64,000 nt of DNA from Tetramitus jugosus (lineage: Eukaryota > Heterolobosea > Eutetramitea > Acrasida > Vahlkampfiidae). Below, piece after piece: positions 41,011 to 50,281 of this stretch. The position numbers and the translations under genes are program-made. The stretch covers positions 310,001-374,000 of the forward strand of contig OW569390.1 of assembly GCA_937625935.1 (NCBI GenBank), in the 5' to 3' direction. The notes under the pieces are model-generated. The model saw nothing but the letters and a program-made list of their open reading frames with translations. It did not search any database and was not told the DNA's origin. How positions within the stretch are numbered: position 1 is the stretch's first letter; each line of letters opens with the position of its first letter.

Positions 41011-42441
41011 TTATTCTCTCTTTTCATTCAGATTATTCAGTGATTGAACACGGGCCAATCGTTCCAACTTTTGTTCGTAGGCTGACTTTGTCCAATCATG
41101 CGGTTTCAATCCCTCGTCCAACATTCGGTGCCACACTCTTTTCACCTCGTCAACACTCTTACTTTCGTTGATTTCGTGAATGTATTCGAGTGATGGATCT
41201 TCTGGGTGCATCTTACACTTGGTTCGACTATCGAAACACAAGGATGCAAGCTCGAGCAACCGATCACTGCTGGTGACATCTAAAGCTTCTGGTCGCAATC
41301 TGGCCTTTTCAAAAAATCGAAATCCTGCTCGCTTCTCCAACTCCCCAATCGGCACTTCATAAGTGGATAGATCCACCTCTGGTTTAATGTATTCGTTGGG
41401 CAACAAAAAGGCACTCATCACAAGAGACTTTTTCTCTGTTTCGTTGCCTTGTGGCGAGTTCTTTTCTGCTAGTACAACCTTGTACAGATGAGTTGGTACA
41501 TGGACTTGTCCATCTCCAATCACTTCATGGGTCAATACTCTCTTCACAGGTGTCTCTTCACCCAGATCATTGCGACCACGCTCCAAATACTGATCGTGAT
41601 CCTTTGGCAAAAACAATGGACCAGTGATCACATGCACTTGACCGTACTCTCGAGGTAAATTACGCACAAAAGTCTCAAATCTTCTCCAATAACCTCTATT
41701 GTTTCTTGCGTTCTGTGGCACAATATTCTGATTCAAATAGAATGTCTGGTTCAGTGCATGTTGTGACGATCTCATATCACCTGCTGGGATCATGTGACCA
41801 CGATCATAACCAGAGTGCCAATAATCACCATTGGAAGCTCTGAATATATCATCCATGTGATCGTTTGGATCAGGACCAAACACAGATCTCTCTCTCGTCA
41901 CTTCATCTGCATTTTGTGTAGTTGTAGCTGCATTTGTAGAGGCATTCGAAGATCTTCTTCGTCTCAAAGTTTCCGTGCTCAGTGTGTTGGCTACCCACAG
42001 AGGAATCTTTCTTGCTTGATCAACCTTTGAAATGTACTGATCATAGAAGAACAAGTGAGAGGAAACAGATGCATTTTCTTGCACTTCTTCACTACTAATA
42101 CTACTATGACTCGCAGCATTTGCAACATTGACATCAGGCAGACCATGGTGCAAAATGGGATACTTTTGAAGCAATTTTTGCTCATGTTCCTCCTTGACTT
42201 GTTCCTCGTGTTGATACTTGGCAACAACCTTGTGCAATTCGTCCTTTCTTTGCTTCATTTCATTAATCTTTGTACGTTGTTCTTCAATGGTATGCCTCAG
42301 TTCTTGCATTTGCTTTTGGTGACGCTTGACTAGACGTTTTGGCTCAATAATGTCCATTTCATAGGTGAATGCAGCAGTACTGGCACCGATCACGAGGAAT
42401 GCACCAGCGATACCTACAAGTTTTCTTGATGAAGATGCCAT
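41011..42441 (-). CDS. DNA/RNA non-specific endonuclease, EndoG/EXOG type
   Basis: 476 aa, intronless. An N-terminal hydrophobic segment (about 8-26, VGIAGAFLVIGASTAAFTY) after a basic start resembles the mitochondrial inner-membrane anchor of EXOG and EndoG. A coiled coil follows (about 34-92, rich in Lys, Glu and Gln). The nuclease core has the beta-beta-alpha-metal motif YDRGHMIPAGDMRSS with catalytic H216, and metal-ligand Asn in NQNIVPQNARNNRGYW (about 237-252). VITGPLFLPKD and FLLPNE are later family blocks. In EndoG and EXOG the enzyme acts in mitochondrial DNA maintenance and apoptosis-like DNA breakdown. The tail contains a Cys-poor helical extension as in EXOG. The coiled coil between anchor and nuclease is longer than in animal proteins. 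Converges on the glycosyltransferase with 17 bp between stops. Confidence 0.9.
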   Translation of the reverse strand: MASSSRKLVGIAGAFLVIGASTAAFTYEMDIIEPKRLVKRHQKQMQELRHTIEEQRTKINEMKQRKDELHKVVAKYQHEEQVKEEHEQKLLQKYPILHHGLPDVNVANAASHSSISSEEVQENASVSSHLFFYDQYISKVDQARKIPLWVANTLSTETLRRRRSSNASTNAATTTQNADEVTRERSVFGPDPNDHMDDIFRASNGDYWHSGYDRGHMIPAGDMRSSQHALNQTFYLNQNIVPQNARNNRGYWRRFETFVRNLPREYGQVHVITGPLFLPKDHDQYLERGRNDLGEETPVKRVLTHEVIGDGQVHVPTHLYKVVLAEKNSPQGNETEKKSLVMSAFLLPNEYIKPEVDLSTYEVPIGELEKRAGFRFFEKARLRPEALDVTSSDRLLELASLCFDSRTKCKMHPEDPSLEYIHEINESKSVDEVKRVWHRMLDEGLKPHDWTKSAYEQKLERLARVQSLNNLNEKRE

Positions 42442-42599
42442 TTCAATATGGTGGTTTTTGTGGTTGGGCTTGCTTTTGTTTTTGTTTTTTGGGCGATCTG
42501 AAAGATTCGATTTTTGATGTTGGTTTTTGGGAATTGAAATGATTCAGGAAGAGAACTGGTTTGAAGGAAGTTCTCCTCCTGTCAAATTCATTCATTTTT

Positions 42600-44639
42600 C
42601 TAGAGTGTGAGATGAGGTTGCTTACTAATCGGAGTGGGTGCCTTTCTAGTCAGAGATTTGCTCTGTTTGTTACGTTTCTTGAGAAAATCCTTGTGTTGCT
42701 GAGTGAGGGCATACTTCCAATCTCTGCATTGTATGGCATCTGCAGATCGATCCGATCTGTCATACAGTGCTCGTGAACGGTCCAGAAGAGACAACTTTTC
42801 CAGAACGGGGACAGACTCAGAGTTTACAATATCTCGAATCATGAGTAGTGAAATCTCATGGTTCATATTGTTCTGAAGATAGGTAGTCACCAAACGAATC
42901 TTGTACCAATCACCTGGCAGAACCATGAAATCCTTGAAAAATGTCACTGTTTGCTCAGCTCGAGCTAGATCGTTCTGAGACAGATAATAGGACAGCATGA
43001 GATACACTGTTTGATCATTCACTACAGCATGATGCTTCTTGATCATGTCAAAAGCCTCTTCTAGCAATGAAAATTGCAACAGGGATTTCAACAATTGATT
43101 TAAGATGTAGGAAGAAAATTGACCGAGAGTTAAAATGTTTCGCTCTGTTTGCAGCAATGCATCTCGATGATCATCTCTGAGCACAACATCCTTCAAATTC
43201 CGAATCGTATTATTAATAAAATAGTTGGCAAACAGTTCTACCGTTTCCAAGTCTTGTTGAATACCAAAGCTCGTTCTCAAGTAATTAAATAGCTCAATCG
43301 ATGTCTCTATATTGTTCTTTGGCAACAATTGTTTCAACAGAGCATTCAACGACTTCACATTGATATCAAATCCAGATTCGTTCAACCGTTTCAAAAACAA
43401 ATCGACATAAACTCGCTCGTTTGTTTTTGCAACACGAGACAACATGAGCAACGCATTATCGTTTTGAATGCGCACATGAGAAATGTACTTGATTGTAATC
43501 TCTTCAATTCTCGGATCCTTCCATCTCCCAGCAATCAACAACACTGCAGAAACAACATCATCATGATACTTGAACTGTTCTGGAATCAACTGTAAAAACT
43601 CTATAAACGATTGAATATTCTCCTCTACTCCATAATAATGAGACAATGACCGAACGACAACAACGTACGGTATGACTGATCCATGCGTGTGCGTCAACAA
43701 TCTCTTTCTCACATAATCATTCACTTTCTCCATGTCAAAAACAATTGGATCCGGTGCATTCTTCCTCGTACAATACACTTGTTTCTTACACTCGGCCTGA
43801 ATCATCATATCATAACAAAACGAGTTTGGATTCACAATTTTTTGAAACAAGTACTCACATTCATCATACTTTCGACTCACCAACAAGTGAAACAAGAAAT
43901 CACCCATGACATATGCATTAAAATCTCCACTCTTCAAATATTCTTCACCCCAAGAAACGATCAATTCTGGTCTGTTGTGCAACGATGTGAAAATTGGCTC
44001 TCTTTGTTCCTTGTTGACACGCGAATGAGTGATACTTGATGTGAGTGACTTTAATATGGGTTTTAACTGATCGGCAATCGTGTCTTTTGATATGAATTTG
44101 TTGTTGATGAGTGATCGAGTCAATTGAAGTGCCATCATCCATTCATCGAATTGACTCTTGATCAAATACTCACTCTTTTCATCACTTTGACTCATGATAT
44201 GATTTTTACTATTGTTATTCTTGTTATTCTTGTTATTGTGCTGGTGATGATGATGATGAACAAAATTTTGTTGTTGTACGTGTTGAACAGCAAAAAACAG
44301 AGAAATGGCTTGATAAATTGATTCAATTTGTTGTTGTTGTTGATCGTTACTGACGTGACACAATCGTTTCATTTCAAATTGTATGGTCGATTGAGTGAAA
44401 TCTTGACCCTTGTTCAACTCCATTTGAACAATCTTTTCCATCCATTGACGCTCTAACTGAGGTCGGTGATGATGATGATGATGATGAGGAATCAAAGTTG
44501 AGTCATCATTCGTGTAATGACGACATAGTGAGTTTTGAGTAGGAGAATTGTTTAGGCAGAGGGGAAGGTTGAGGCGAAGGAGCTCGCGAGATGATTTTTG
44601 GAGCCTGGAGAGGCGTAGTGATGCGTAACGAAGCATCAT
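42600..44639 (-). CDS. Mitochondrial helical-repeat (PPR-like) protein
   Basis: 679 aa from the ATG complementary to 44637-44639; 5' extension in frame begins with GTG only. The first ~45 residues are rich in Arg, Leu and Ser without acid (MMLRYASLRLSRLQKSSREL), a textbook mitochondrial presequence, followed by a His run. The remainder is alpha-helical, with degenerate pentatricopeptide-style units such as VKSLNALLKQLLPKNNIETS, DQTVYLMLSYYLSQNDLARA and QSFIEFLQLIPEQFKYHDD. PPR proteins bind organellar RNA one base per repeat. Repeats are too degenerate to predict a target, and I cannot exclude another helical-repeat type. Its 3' end lies about 160 bp from the start of the EndoG/EXOG gene, same strand. 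Confidence 0.6.
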   Translation of the reverse strand: MMLRYASLRLSRLQKSSRELLRLNLPLCLNNSPTQNSLCRHYTNDDSTLIPHHHHHHHRPQLERQWMEKIVQMELNKGQDFTQSTIQFEMKRLCHVSNDQQQQQIESIYQAISLFFAVQHVQQQNFVHHHHHQHNNKNNKNNNSKNHIMSQSDEKSEYLIKSQFDEWMMALQLTRSLINNKFISKDTIADQLKPILKSLTSSITHSRVNKEQREPIFTSLHNRPELIVSWGEEYLKSGDFNAYVMGDFLFHLLVSRKYDECEYLFQKIVNPNSFCYDMMIQAECKKQVYCTRKNAPDPIVFDMEKVNDYVRKRLLTHTHGSVIPYVVVVRSLSHYYGVEENIQSFIEFLQLIPEQFKYHDDVVSAVLLIAGRWKDPRIEEITIKYISHVRIQNDNALLMLSRVAKTNERVYVDLFLKRLNESGFDINVKSLNALLKQLLPKNNIETSIELFNYLRTSFGIQQDLETVELFANYFINNTIRNLKDVVLRDDHRDALLQTERNILTLGQFSSYILNQLLKSLLQFSLLEEAFDMIKKHHAVVNDQTVYLMLSYYLSQNDLARAEQTVTFFKDFMVLPGDWYKIRLVTTYLQNNMNHEISLLMIRDIVNSESVPVLEKLSLLDRSRALYDRSDRSADAIQCRDWKYALTQQHKDFLKKRNKQSKSLTRKAPTPISKQPHLTL

Positions 44640-44697
44640 CAAAGATATGTTGTGTTTTGTTTGTTGTGAAAATGCAAAATGCACTGAAACAGAAAAG

Positions 44698-45054
44698 CTA
44701 TTTCATCCGATGAGAGCACTTTCTGCGGAAAGGACAGGAAAAACTTTGGTAAAATGCATCAGTAGATCCAATTTGTTTCTCTACATATATGCGTTTGGAC
44801 ATATGCTTGTCTATTAAATTGTGTAACATCACTTGCGATAGGGTAGGCTTTACGTAATCGTTGCATAGGAAAAGGTGGTTGTCGAATGTACAAATTAATT
44901 TTGGGTCGAGATAAGTCTCGGCGGAGAAAATTGAGACAGAAGAGAAATGAAAGTGCCAACCGAATAAAAGTACCACACAAGAAAAAGCTGGAGACATTTT
45001 GTCTGATGTTACTTCGAAACTTTGTTTGGACTGGCACAACTTCGAAGGATACAT
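44698..45054 (-). CDS. Small uncertain ORF, 118 aa
   Basis: An ATG-started frame just upstream of the PPR-like gene on the same strand. It starts MYPSKLCQSKQSFE, has 5-6 Cys and ends KCSHRMK. The segment DPKLICTFDNHLFLCNDYVK then LHNLID is faintly like the zinc-site region of ATP23 metalloproteases (D-P...I-x-L-C-x-N...H-E-L-I-H), but the HExxH motif is not there. It could be a decayed gene, an unrelated small protein or chance. Nothing else supports a function. Confidence 0.25.
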   Translation of the reverse strand: MYPSKLCQSKQSFEVTSDKMSPAFSCVVLLFGWHFHFSSVSIFSAETYLDPKLICTFDNHLFLCNDYVKPTLSQVMLHNLIDKHMSKRIYVEKQIGSTDAFYQSFSCPFRRKCSHRMK

Positions 45055-45156
45055 GAATGAAAATTCTGTTAAGCCTCTTAAGAATGGTGAGAATATTATT
45101 GGGTGTTGGGACAAGGGAGAAAAGAATGAAATGAAGGTAACAATCTCGCTTCCTGC

Positions 45157-45480
45157 ATGAACCAGATAATCAAATTCCGAACACAGAATGATATATTCTT
45201 GGTGAAAAATGACTCATTGGAGATTGATGGTTTAGTTCTTTCGGTCTTTCAAGGCTGCTTCTGTCCAGAACAGAAGCTTCATATCACCACGTTGTTGTGA
45301 GGGTTTCAATCTGATCAATGCTACACGCTACTTGAAGGAGAATCAATGGGAAGAATTGTTGATAATGCTTCCGTGAACACTCAATTCGTTTTATTCACAG
45401 CTACACTGATAGTCATCGAGAATGGATGCACCCACATTCTGAGACAGGAGGGTAGCAAGTTCATTGTAGATGAAGAATGA
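45157..45480 (+). pseudogene. Small coding-like frame interrupted by one TGA
   Basis: The ATG at 45157 opens 47 codons (KNDSLEIDGLVLSVFQGCFC) to a TGA at 45298-45300; the same frame then continues 59 codons (GESMGRIVDNASVNTQFVLF) to a TGA at 45478-45480. Codon use and composition are protein-like on both sides of the first TGA, which argues for one ~107-residue protein broken by a single stop. I do not recognise the family. A perfect 7-bp hairpin (GCTTCTG/CAGAAGC, 45257-45277) lies inside. Alternatives: two tiny genes, a missed intron, or stop-codon reassignment. Confidence 0.4.
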
Positions 45481-45493
45481 GTTTAATGAGGAG

Positions 45494-45511
45494 AAACAGG
45501 ACGTCCTGTTT
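45494..45511. repeat. Perfect 18-bp palindrome
   Basis: AAACAGGACGTCCTGTTT reads the same on both strands, centred on an AatII-like GACGTC (also a CRE-type ACGT core). It lies 14 bp after the broken small gene and about 100 bp beyond the stop of the AIFM2-like gene. Could be a dimeric-protein binding site or a short hairpin in RNA. Confidence 0.5.
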
Positions 45512-45608
45512 ACAAGAACAACAAACTTGTGGTAAAATCTGCAAGGATCCGATGGTTGTATAAACACATCAATTTATTCACAATTGTTATTGGTCAGTTC
45601 AGCGATCC

Positions 45609-46895
45609 TTAGGAGTTTCGAAGATACTGTACTAATTTGTTCCTATTGGTATTTGTCTTCAAATATGCAGCTATACCGCCCCACAAAACCATGTAGTCGG
45701 CAATAGTTGCGAAAGCATCCTTTGATCCTAAACTCAGTGAATAAGAACGGAACATTTTACCCCTGTATTGATATGAGGCTCTCTTCCCAGCTGCCAATTG
45801 TATTATGTTTTGGGCTGCTTTCTGAGCTTGCACAGCAGCTGCTCCGGCAAGTTTTTCACAAGGACTGTTGTTGAGATCACCGATTGCAAACACATTCTCA
45901 TAACCTTCACATTGCAGATAGGTGTTGACCTTTACGAAACCGGATGAATCCACTTCTATAAGTACTCTATTTTCATTGTCTTGAGTGATGAAATCTGTGT
46001 TTGGTCTCAGAGATCCACACCAGAATACCATGGATGCATCATTGATTTCCGTAACAGTGGACGGTGATACATCCTCCAGTTTGGGATTAGGATCGATTCT
46101 TAACTTTTTTTTGACAGCAGGATCGACATCTTGGTCAAAATGAGGTGAGTCAGAGCTTACACGATGACCGAGAATGACTTCCACTTGGTTTCTTTGCATG
46201 AAATCCATGATATAGTTATGAATGGACTGAGAGTTGGATCGATCCTTGAGCAGCATTCTGCTATGGATCAACGTGATCTTGAATGGATTGGTTGATCGAT
46301 TCAAATCGGCCAATTCACCTACGAGCTCCAATCCCAGAGCTCCTCCACCCACAACAACAATATGATTGTTATCTGGTGAGTGAATTTGCTGCTGGAATGT
46401 TTGCAATTCGATTCTTCGCATCACAGAATTCACTTGTTTGTTTGGATCAGGTTTCACATAAGGTGTCGAATACAATGAACCAGTGGCCAATACCAAGTAA
46501 TCATACTCAAGAACACGTTCCTCTGTTCCATTGTCATTCTCGACTGCAATAGTTACCGTTCTTCGTCTCTCTCTGGACTGACTATCTTCGTGCACATTTC
46601 CATTGTTGGTGTCCAGTGTAACAGGTTCATCATTCAGAGAGGTTGCCCTTGCACCAGTTATAAACTCGAGGCAATGTCCATTCCTTCTGTAAGTCTGTTC
46701 CAGCTCCTGGAGCATAATATGTGCAGGTTCGAATTCATCTGGCTGCACCATCATTCGAAGAGAGTACAATCCAGACTCTACAAAATCTTTCTTCTCAACC
46801 AGAGTGATATCGAACAACAGAGACGATTGATTGGTCAGTGTACTTGCACACTGCAATCCAGCCACGCCACCACCCAGGATTATAACTTTCTTCAT
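45609..46895 (-). CDS. AIFM2: FAD-dependent NAD(P)H oxidoreductase, AIFM2/FSP1-like
   Basis: 428 aa, intronless. Two Rossmann dinucleotide folds: FAD-binding KKVIILGGGVAGLQCASTL at the N-terminus and NAD(P)H-binding HIVVVGGGALGLELVGELA at about 178-196. YDYLVLATGS (about 129-138) and VFAIGDLNNSPCEKLAGAA (about 340-358) are the family's ATG and GD motifs. Animal AIFM2/FSP1 (~373 aa) reduces ubiquinone or vitamin K and protects membranes from lipid peroxidation. The C-terminal block LGSKDAFATIADYMVLWGGI, with its hydrophobic helix, fits the membrane-touching C-terminus of this group and of alternative NADH dehydrogenases. No N-terminal targeting sequence or myristoylation glycine is seen, unlike human FSP1. 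Substrate is inferred. Confidence 0.82.
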   Translation of the reverse strand: MKKVIILGGGVAGLQCASTLTNQSSLLFDITLVEKKDFVESGLYSLRMMVQPDEFEPAHIMLQELEQTYRRNGHCLEFITGARATSLNDEPVTLDTNNGNVHEDSQSRERRRTVTIAVENDNGTEERVLEYDYLVLATGSLYSTPYVKPDPNKQVNSVMRRIELQTFQQQIHSPDNNHIVVVGGGALGLELVGELADLNRSTNPFKITLIHSRMLLKDRSNSQSIHNYIMDFMQRNQVEVILGHRVSSDSPHFDQDVDPAVKKKLRIDPNPKLEDVSPSTVTEINDASMVFWCGSLRPNTDFITQDNENRVLIEVDSSGFVKVNTYLQCEGYENVFAIGDLNNSPCEKLAGAAAVQAQKAAQNIIQLAAGKRASYQYRGKMFRSYSLSLGSKDAFATIADYMVLWGGIAAYLKTNTNRNKLVQYLRNS

Positions 46896-47240
46896 CTATA
46901 TCTCTATGGTGTTTCCTTTTTGATGTGAACCAGAGTCATGATGGCATGAACAACTCGGATTGGAATGGATCTGGGACATTGAACATACAGAAGGAATTGA
47001 AAGTCAATTGGACAGAATGTTTAACCTACAATTCGCCCACGGCCTATAAAAGGCTCAAACATGGGAGTTACAATCTGACAGGAAACGAATATTTGTTTAT
47101 CCAGGGCTGGATGGAGCCAGTTGTTGTTCTGTTGGTTGGAGGTTTGCCATCTCTTCCGGCTATCGGACGGTGTATTCTATCTTTTTGGAGGGAGATTAAT
47201 TTCCCCGAAGAAAGCCAACACAGAAAAACGAACAAGAACA

Positions 47241-47957
47241 ATGGATCAAGTAAATGAATGGCAGGCAGATGTGGACGAACTGAGATCATTTCTCAGTCTA
47301 GCAAAGCGCAAAAAGGTTAAAACACTGCTCAACAATGAGATCGCTATGCTTGAAAACAAGATTCTAAATGCCACACCGACGGAGTATTCTCAGCCCGCCA
47401 AAATATCAGCTACGACATTGGCATCTGTCAACAAAACATCCCAAGCAAATTTCCGTCCCATTACATCGTATGGGTTCGAACAGACTGAAAATGATGTTAT
47501 TCATGTGTATATCTCACTAAAGGGTGTTTCTGAATCGACTCGCACAGAATTGAGCTGCACAGAACAGTCTTTTGAGCTCAAGATTTATGGTGTGGTGGAT
47601 CCATCGGACAAGAGCAGCAACAAGGAAGAGAAAAATTATCGATTACAGATTGCGAGAACGGATGGAACCATAGACAAGGATAAGAGCTTTGTTAAGGTGA
47701 AGCCAGATCGTGTCATTGTCAACTTGATCAAGACGAGTGAGAGGCATTGGTTGCAATTGTCGTACAAGAAGCAAGTAGGTGAGGATTTTGATGCTGAGAG
47801 AGATGATCCAGCAAAGGGATTAATGGGTATGATGAAACAGTTGTACGAGGAGGGAGATGAAGACATGAAGAAGACGATCGCACAGACTTGGGCAAACAAT
47901 GAGAAACAAAAGAACAAGTATGCATTTCCAAGTCGAAAGGAAATGATGAGAAATTAA
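47241..47957 (+). CDS. CACYBP: Calcyclin-binding protein / Siah-interacting protein (CacyBP/SIP)
   Basis: 238 aa, near human CacyBP (228). Layout: N-terminal helical hairpin (about 1-45, VDELRSFLSLAKRKKVKTLL), a CS (p23-like) beta-sandwich (about 70-165; ITSYGFEQTENDVIHVYISL, then ELKIYGV and YRLQIARTDG), and a C-terminal SGS domain with the typical DPAKGLMGMMKQLYEEGDED and MKKTIAQTWANNE. In animals it links Siah-type ubiquitin ligase to Skp1 and binds S100 proteins and Hsp90; here two F-box proteins in the window are potential, unproven Skp1-side partners. The ATG at 47241 agrees with the family start; the frame is open further up without ATG. A TATAAA lies at about 47044, 195 bp upstream. 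Confidence 0.93.
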   Translation: MDQVNEWQADVDELRSFLSLAKRKKVKTLLNNEIAMLENKILNATPTEYSQPAKISATTLASVNKTSQANFRPITSYGFEQTENDVIHVYISLKGVSESTRTELSCTEQSFELKIYGVVDPSDKSSNKEEKNYRLQIARTDGTIDKDKSFVKVKPDRVIVNLIKTSERHWLQLSYKKQVGEDFDAERDDPAKGLMGMMKQLYEEGDEDMKKTIAQTWANNEKQKNKYAFPSRKEMMRN

Positions 47958-48007
47958 ATGAACAAAACAGATGAGATTCAAAGGATTGTGTTGCACCTAA
48001 TAACTAT

Positions 48008-49729
48008 TTAACTACTTGTAAATATCGTCACATCTTGAAATACTTCAAGTTTCATCACGTCAAGCAACCGAGGAAACGCTCTCGTGAACACGTACTTGTC
48101 CTCCAATAAAACTAACAGCGGTGCTTCACCTGCAATCATTCTTATCGTTTGCTTCTTTGGATCATGCTTCATAAACTTTGTGCTAATAGAGTACAGTTGA
48201 GGATGATCGGCATGAGGCGTCGAGTGATTACCACAACAAAAGTGTTTCACACCCATGCCCCACGCTTTTTCAGCACCCTCTGTGCAAAATATGGTCGCCT
48301 GATAGGCACAAGCCAAACTAGTGATCCGACTTCCGTTCAGATCCGGTATCAGTGGATTAATGTGTTGCACACGTGAAAATAAACTTTCGTTCGATGTGAA
48401 ATTGGTCTGTGACTCTGTATTATCACCACAAATGAACAAGTCGTACGTATCGGTCAAGAAGGCTGAGTGCCCTCTGCCTGCATCAATCGCCAAGAACTCA
48501 TTCTTGAAATAGGGTTTGAATTGCGATGTGTCCAACAATTCTGGTCTCAAGACATGATTCAAATGCCCTGTTGCTAAATTACCGGTATTGTTCTTACCAC
48601 ATACATAAACATACTGATGACGACTATTGTCACCGCTACCTCTACTACTAGCGCTGCTGCTACTGCTATCGTCACCACTACACACATCTCTATCCACACA
48701 TATAAAAAAGGAATGAGCCGTTCCACATACAATCTTCTCTATGCGTACGTGATCCGGTACTTTGACTTCACCCACCAATCGATCATAATCCTCTCTTCCC
48801 AATTGACAAAAGCTCTTGCCACCAAACGAATAAGCCACACCTCTCGCACCATCCAACAAGAACCCGTGACCATACCCACACTGCGCATCCGTAATAAACA
48901 CACAATTCTCTCCACTCTCATCATTCGAATCCGGTACCATAATTTGTTTGGGCGTCTTGCTCTCACCATGATATCCACAATTTTGCCAATCATTTGAACC
49001 ACATGCAAAAGCCCTTCCATCTCTCGTCACAAACACTGAATATTCACCCTTGGCTCTCACTTTGATCACATCCAATCCCTCCAATCCCAAAATCTTTCTC
49101 AAACGTTTCTCCGTCGATCTAGTGACGGACATTTGATATCGGAGATTTTCACCAAAGCCCCAAACACTTCCATCGTCCAAACATAACATGCTATAGTTCA
49201 TTCCGCAGCACATGTCAACAATGCGTCTTCCACGAAGTGCCTTGTGAGTAAATGGTACAATGACATCATCATCACCATCATTGTTATGATTGATATGATG
49301 ATTGTTATGATGATTGATGGTAGTCGGATTATTGGAGCTATTGTTGTTGTTGTTGTTGGTAGTAGTGATAGATTGTCGAGTAGTAGATGTAGTGGAAGAA
49401 GTAGAGGTGGCAGTTAAGAGAGGGTAGAGCTGAGGTTCACCAATCACTTTGCACATCAATAAATTTTGATGAAAAATGTTGGTTGATGGATAGGATTGAA
49501 TAATGAGACGCTTCAGTCTTCGTCTCTGTTTGGCATCCATTTTTTTATTGTTAATTAGGGTGTGATGATGGTGATTTAGGTGGTTGTGAGTGTTGTTGTT
49601 GTTGTTGGTTGTGTTTATTGTAGTGAGTTGTTGAGCTACGAGGTGCTCAATGAATGGTGGACGACGATGACCATGGTGATGGTCATTAATCGTCAATGGA
49701 TGATCAATCATGCTCTTTTGGCTGCTCAT
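48008..49729 (-). CDS. RCC1-repeat protein, cytosolic or nuclear
   Basis: 573 aa, intronless. The first ~165 residues are His-, Asn- and Thr-rich. Seven-bladed RCC1-like repeats follow: GSVWGFGENLRYQMSV, GRAFACGSNDWQNCGY, VAYSFGGKSFCQLGRED, VYVCGKNNTGNLATGH, DLFICGDNTESQTNF and EKAWGMGVKHFCCGNH, each preceded by a CG-x-x-H/Y-S-type strand such as IVCGTAHSFFI. RCC1 repeats are found in Ran exchange factors, UVR8 and HERC ligases. It lacks a membrane segment and the clear Ran-contact residues of RCC1 cannot be judged by eye, so a general RCC1-superfamily scaffold is the safest call. Distinct from the RCC1-kinase at 27-30 kb: repeats here are more divergent. The C-terminal ~40 residues do not belong to a repeat. 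Confidence 0.75.
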   Translation of the reverse strand: MSSQKSMIDHPLTINDHHHGHRRPPFIEHLVAQQLTTINTTNNNNNTHNHLNHHHHTLINNKKMDAKQRRRLKRLIIQSYPSTNIFHQNLLMCKVIGEPQLYPLLTATSTSSTTSTTRQSITTTNNNNNNSSNNPTTINHHNNHHINHNNDGDDDVIVPFTHKALRGRRIVDMCCGMNYSMLCLDDGSVWGFGENLRYQMSVTRSTEKRLRKILGLEGLDVIKVRAKGEYSVFVTRDGRAFACGSNDWQNCGYHGESKTPKQIMVPDSNDESGENCVFITDAQCGYGHGFLLDGARGVAYSFGGKSFCQLGREDYDRLVGEVKVPDHVRIEKIVCGTAHSFFICVDRDVCSGDDSSSSSASSRGSGDNSRHQYVYVCGKNNTGNLATGHLNHVLRPELLDTSQFKPYFKNEFLAIDAGRGHSAFLTDTYDLFICGDNTESQTNFTSNESLFSRVQHINPLIPDLNGSRITSLACAYQATIFCTEGAEKAWGMGVKHFCCGNHSTPHADHPQLYSISTKFMKHDPKKQTIRMIAGEAPLLVLLEDKYVFTRAFPRLLDVMKLEVFQDVTIFTSS

Positions 49730-50281
49730 ATTCCTATTTTTTTTTGGTTGTGTAGGTAAGGCCAGTGTGTTTTGGCATATGCTTTCGACCTAATATACTT
49801 TGGAAGATTCGAGGGTGTTACGGACATTTGAGTTACACAACATCCGACGGATGAAGCATTTTATCCGAAAGGTTGTTTTTATTTCATGGGTAACAGCAAG
49901 GTTCAACTAATGGTTCTTTCTTGCTTTCAGGTTTTTCTGAGAGAACAGTAGAGAAGGGCGAGAGCTATGAATCAAAGGTGTTTGGCAATGGAGGAGTTCT
50001 TTCCTTCTTGTGCCAAACGATCTGATTTTTGATTGTTGGGCCATGATGGATGAAAAAGAGAGAGAGCAGTTAGGCGACGAACTCCAGAAAAGAATCGAAC
50101 TGATTGAAAAATGGCAGAAAATGCTCGAACACGCCGTATGTCCATAAATCACCCAAAAAGTTCGAAGAAATATTCTCTACCCTCAACAATAACACCCAAC
50201 CACACAAGCAAGCTCCTTGACATCAGAGTAACATACTCTTGCATTACAACTTTTTAAACACATTCATCACACAAACAAAAC
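49730..50281. other. Divergent intergenic region, 552 bp
   Basis: Shared upstream region of the RCC1 gene and the FCP1-like gene. Apart from the short helical frame at 50043-50147 I see no gene. A pyrimidine-rich acceptor-like tract (tcttgctttcag) lies at about 49918-49929, and a donor-like GGGTAAC at about 49889-49895, so a small spliced leader is possible. The last 80 bp before 50282 are CA-rich. Confidence 0.4.
50043..50147 (+). CDS. Possible 34-aa helical peptide or terminal exon
   Basis: ATG-ATG-started frame reading MMDEKEREQLGDELQK and on through EKWQKMLEHAVCP to a TAA. Its charge pattern is that of an amphipathic helix, and the frame is open a further 22 codons upstream. It resembles the C-terminus of a small coiled-coil protein; the missing part might be joined by an intron. 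I know no family for it. Confidence 0.25.
   Translation: MMDEKEREQLGDELQKRIELIEKWQKMLEHAVCP

Noticed and set aside
45298-45300. TGA as selenocysteine
   Set aside because: No C-x-x-U or U-x-x-C redox motif and no recognisable SECIS core just downstream; kept only as an alternative to test.
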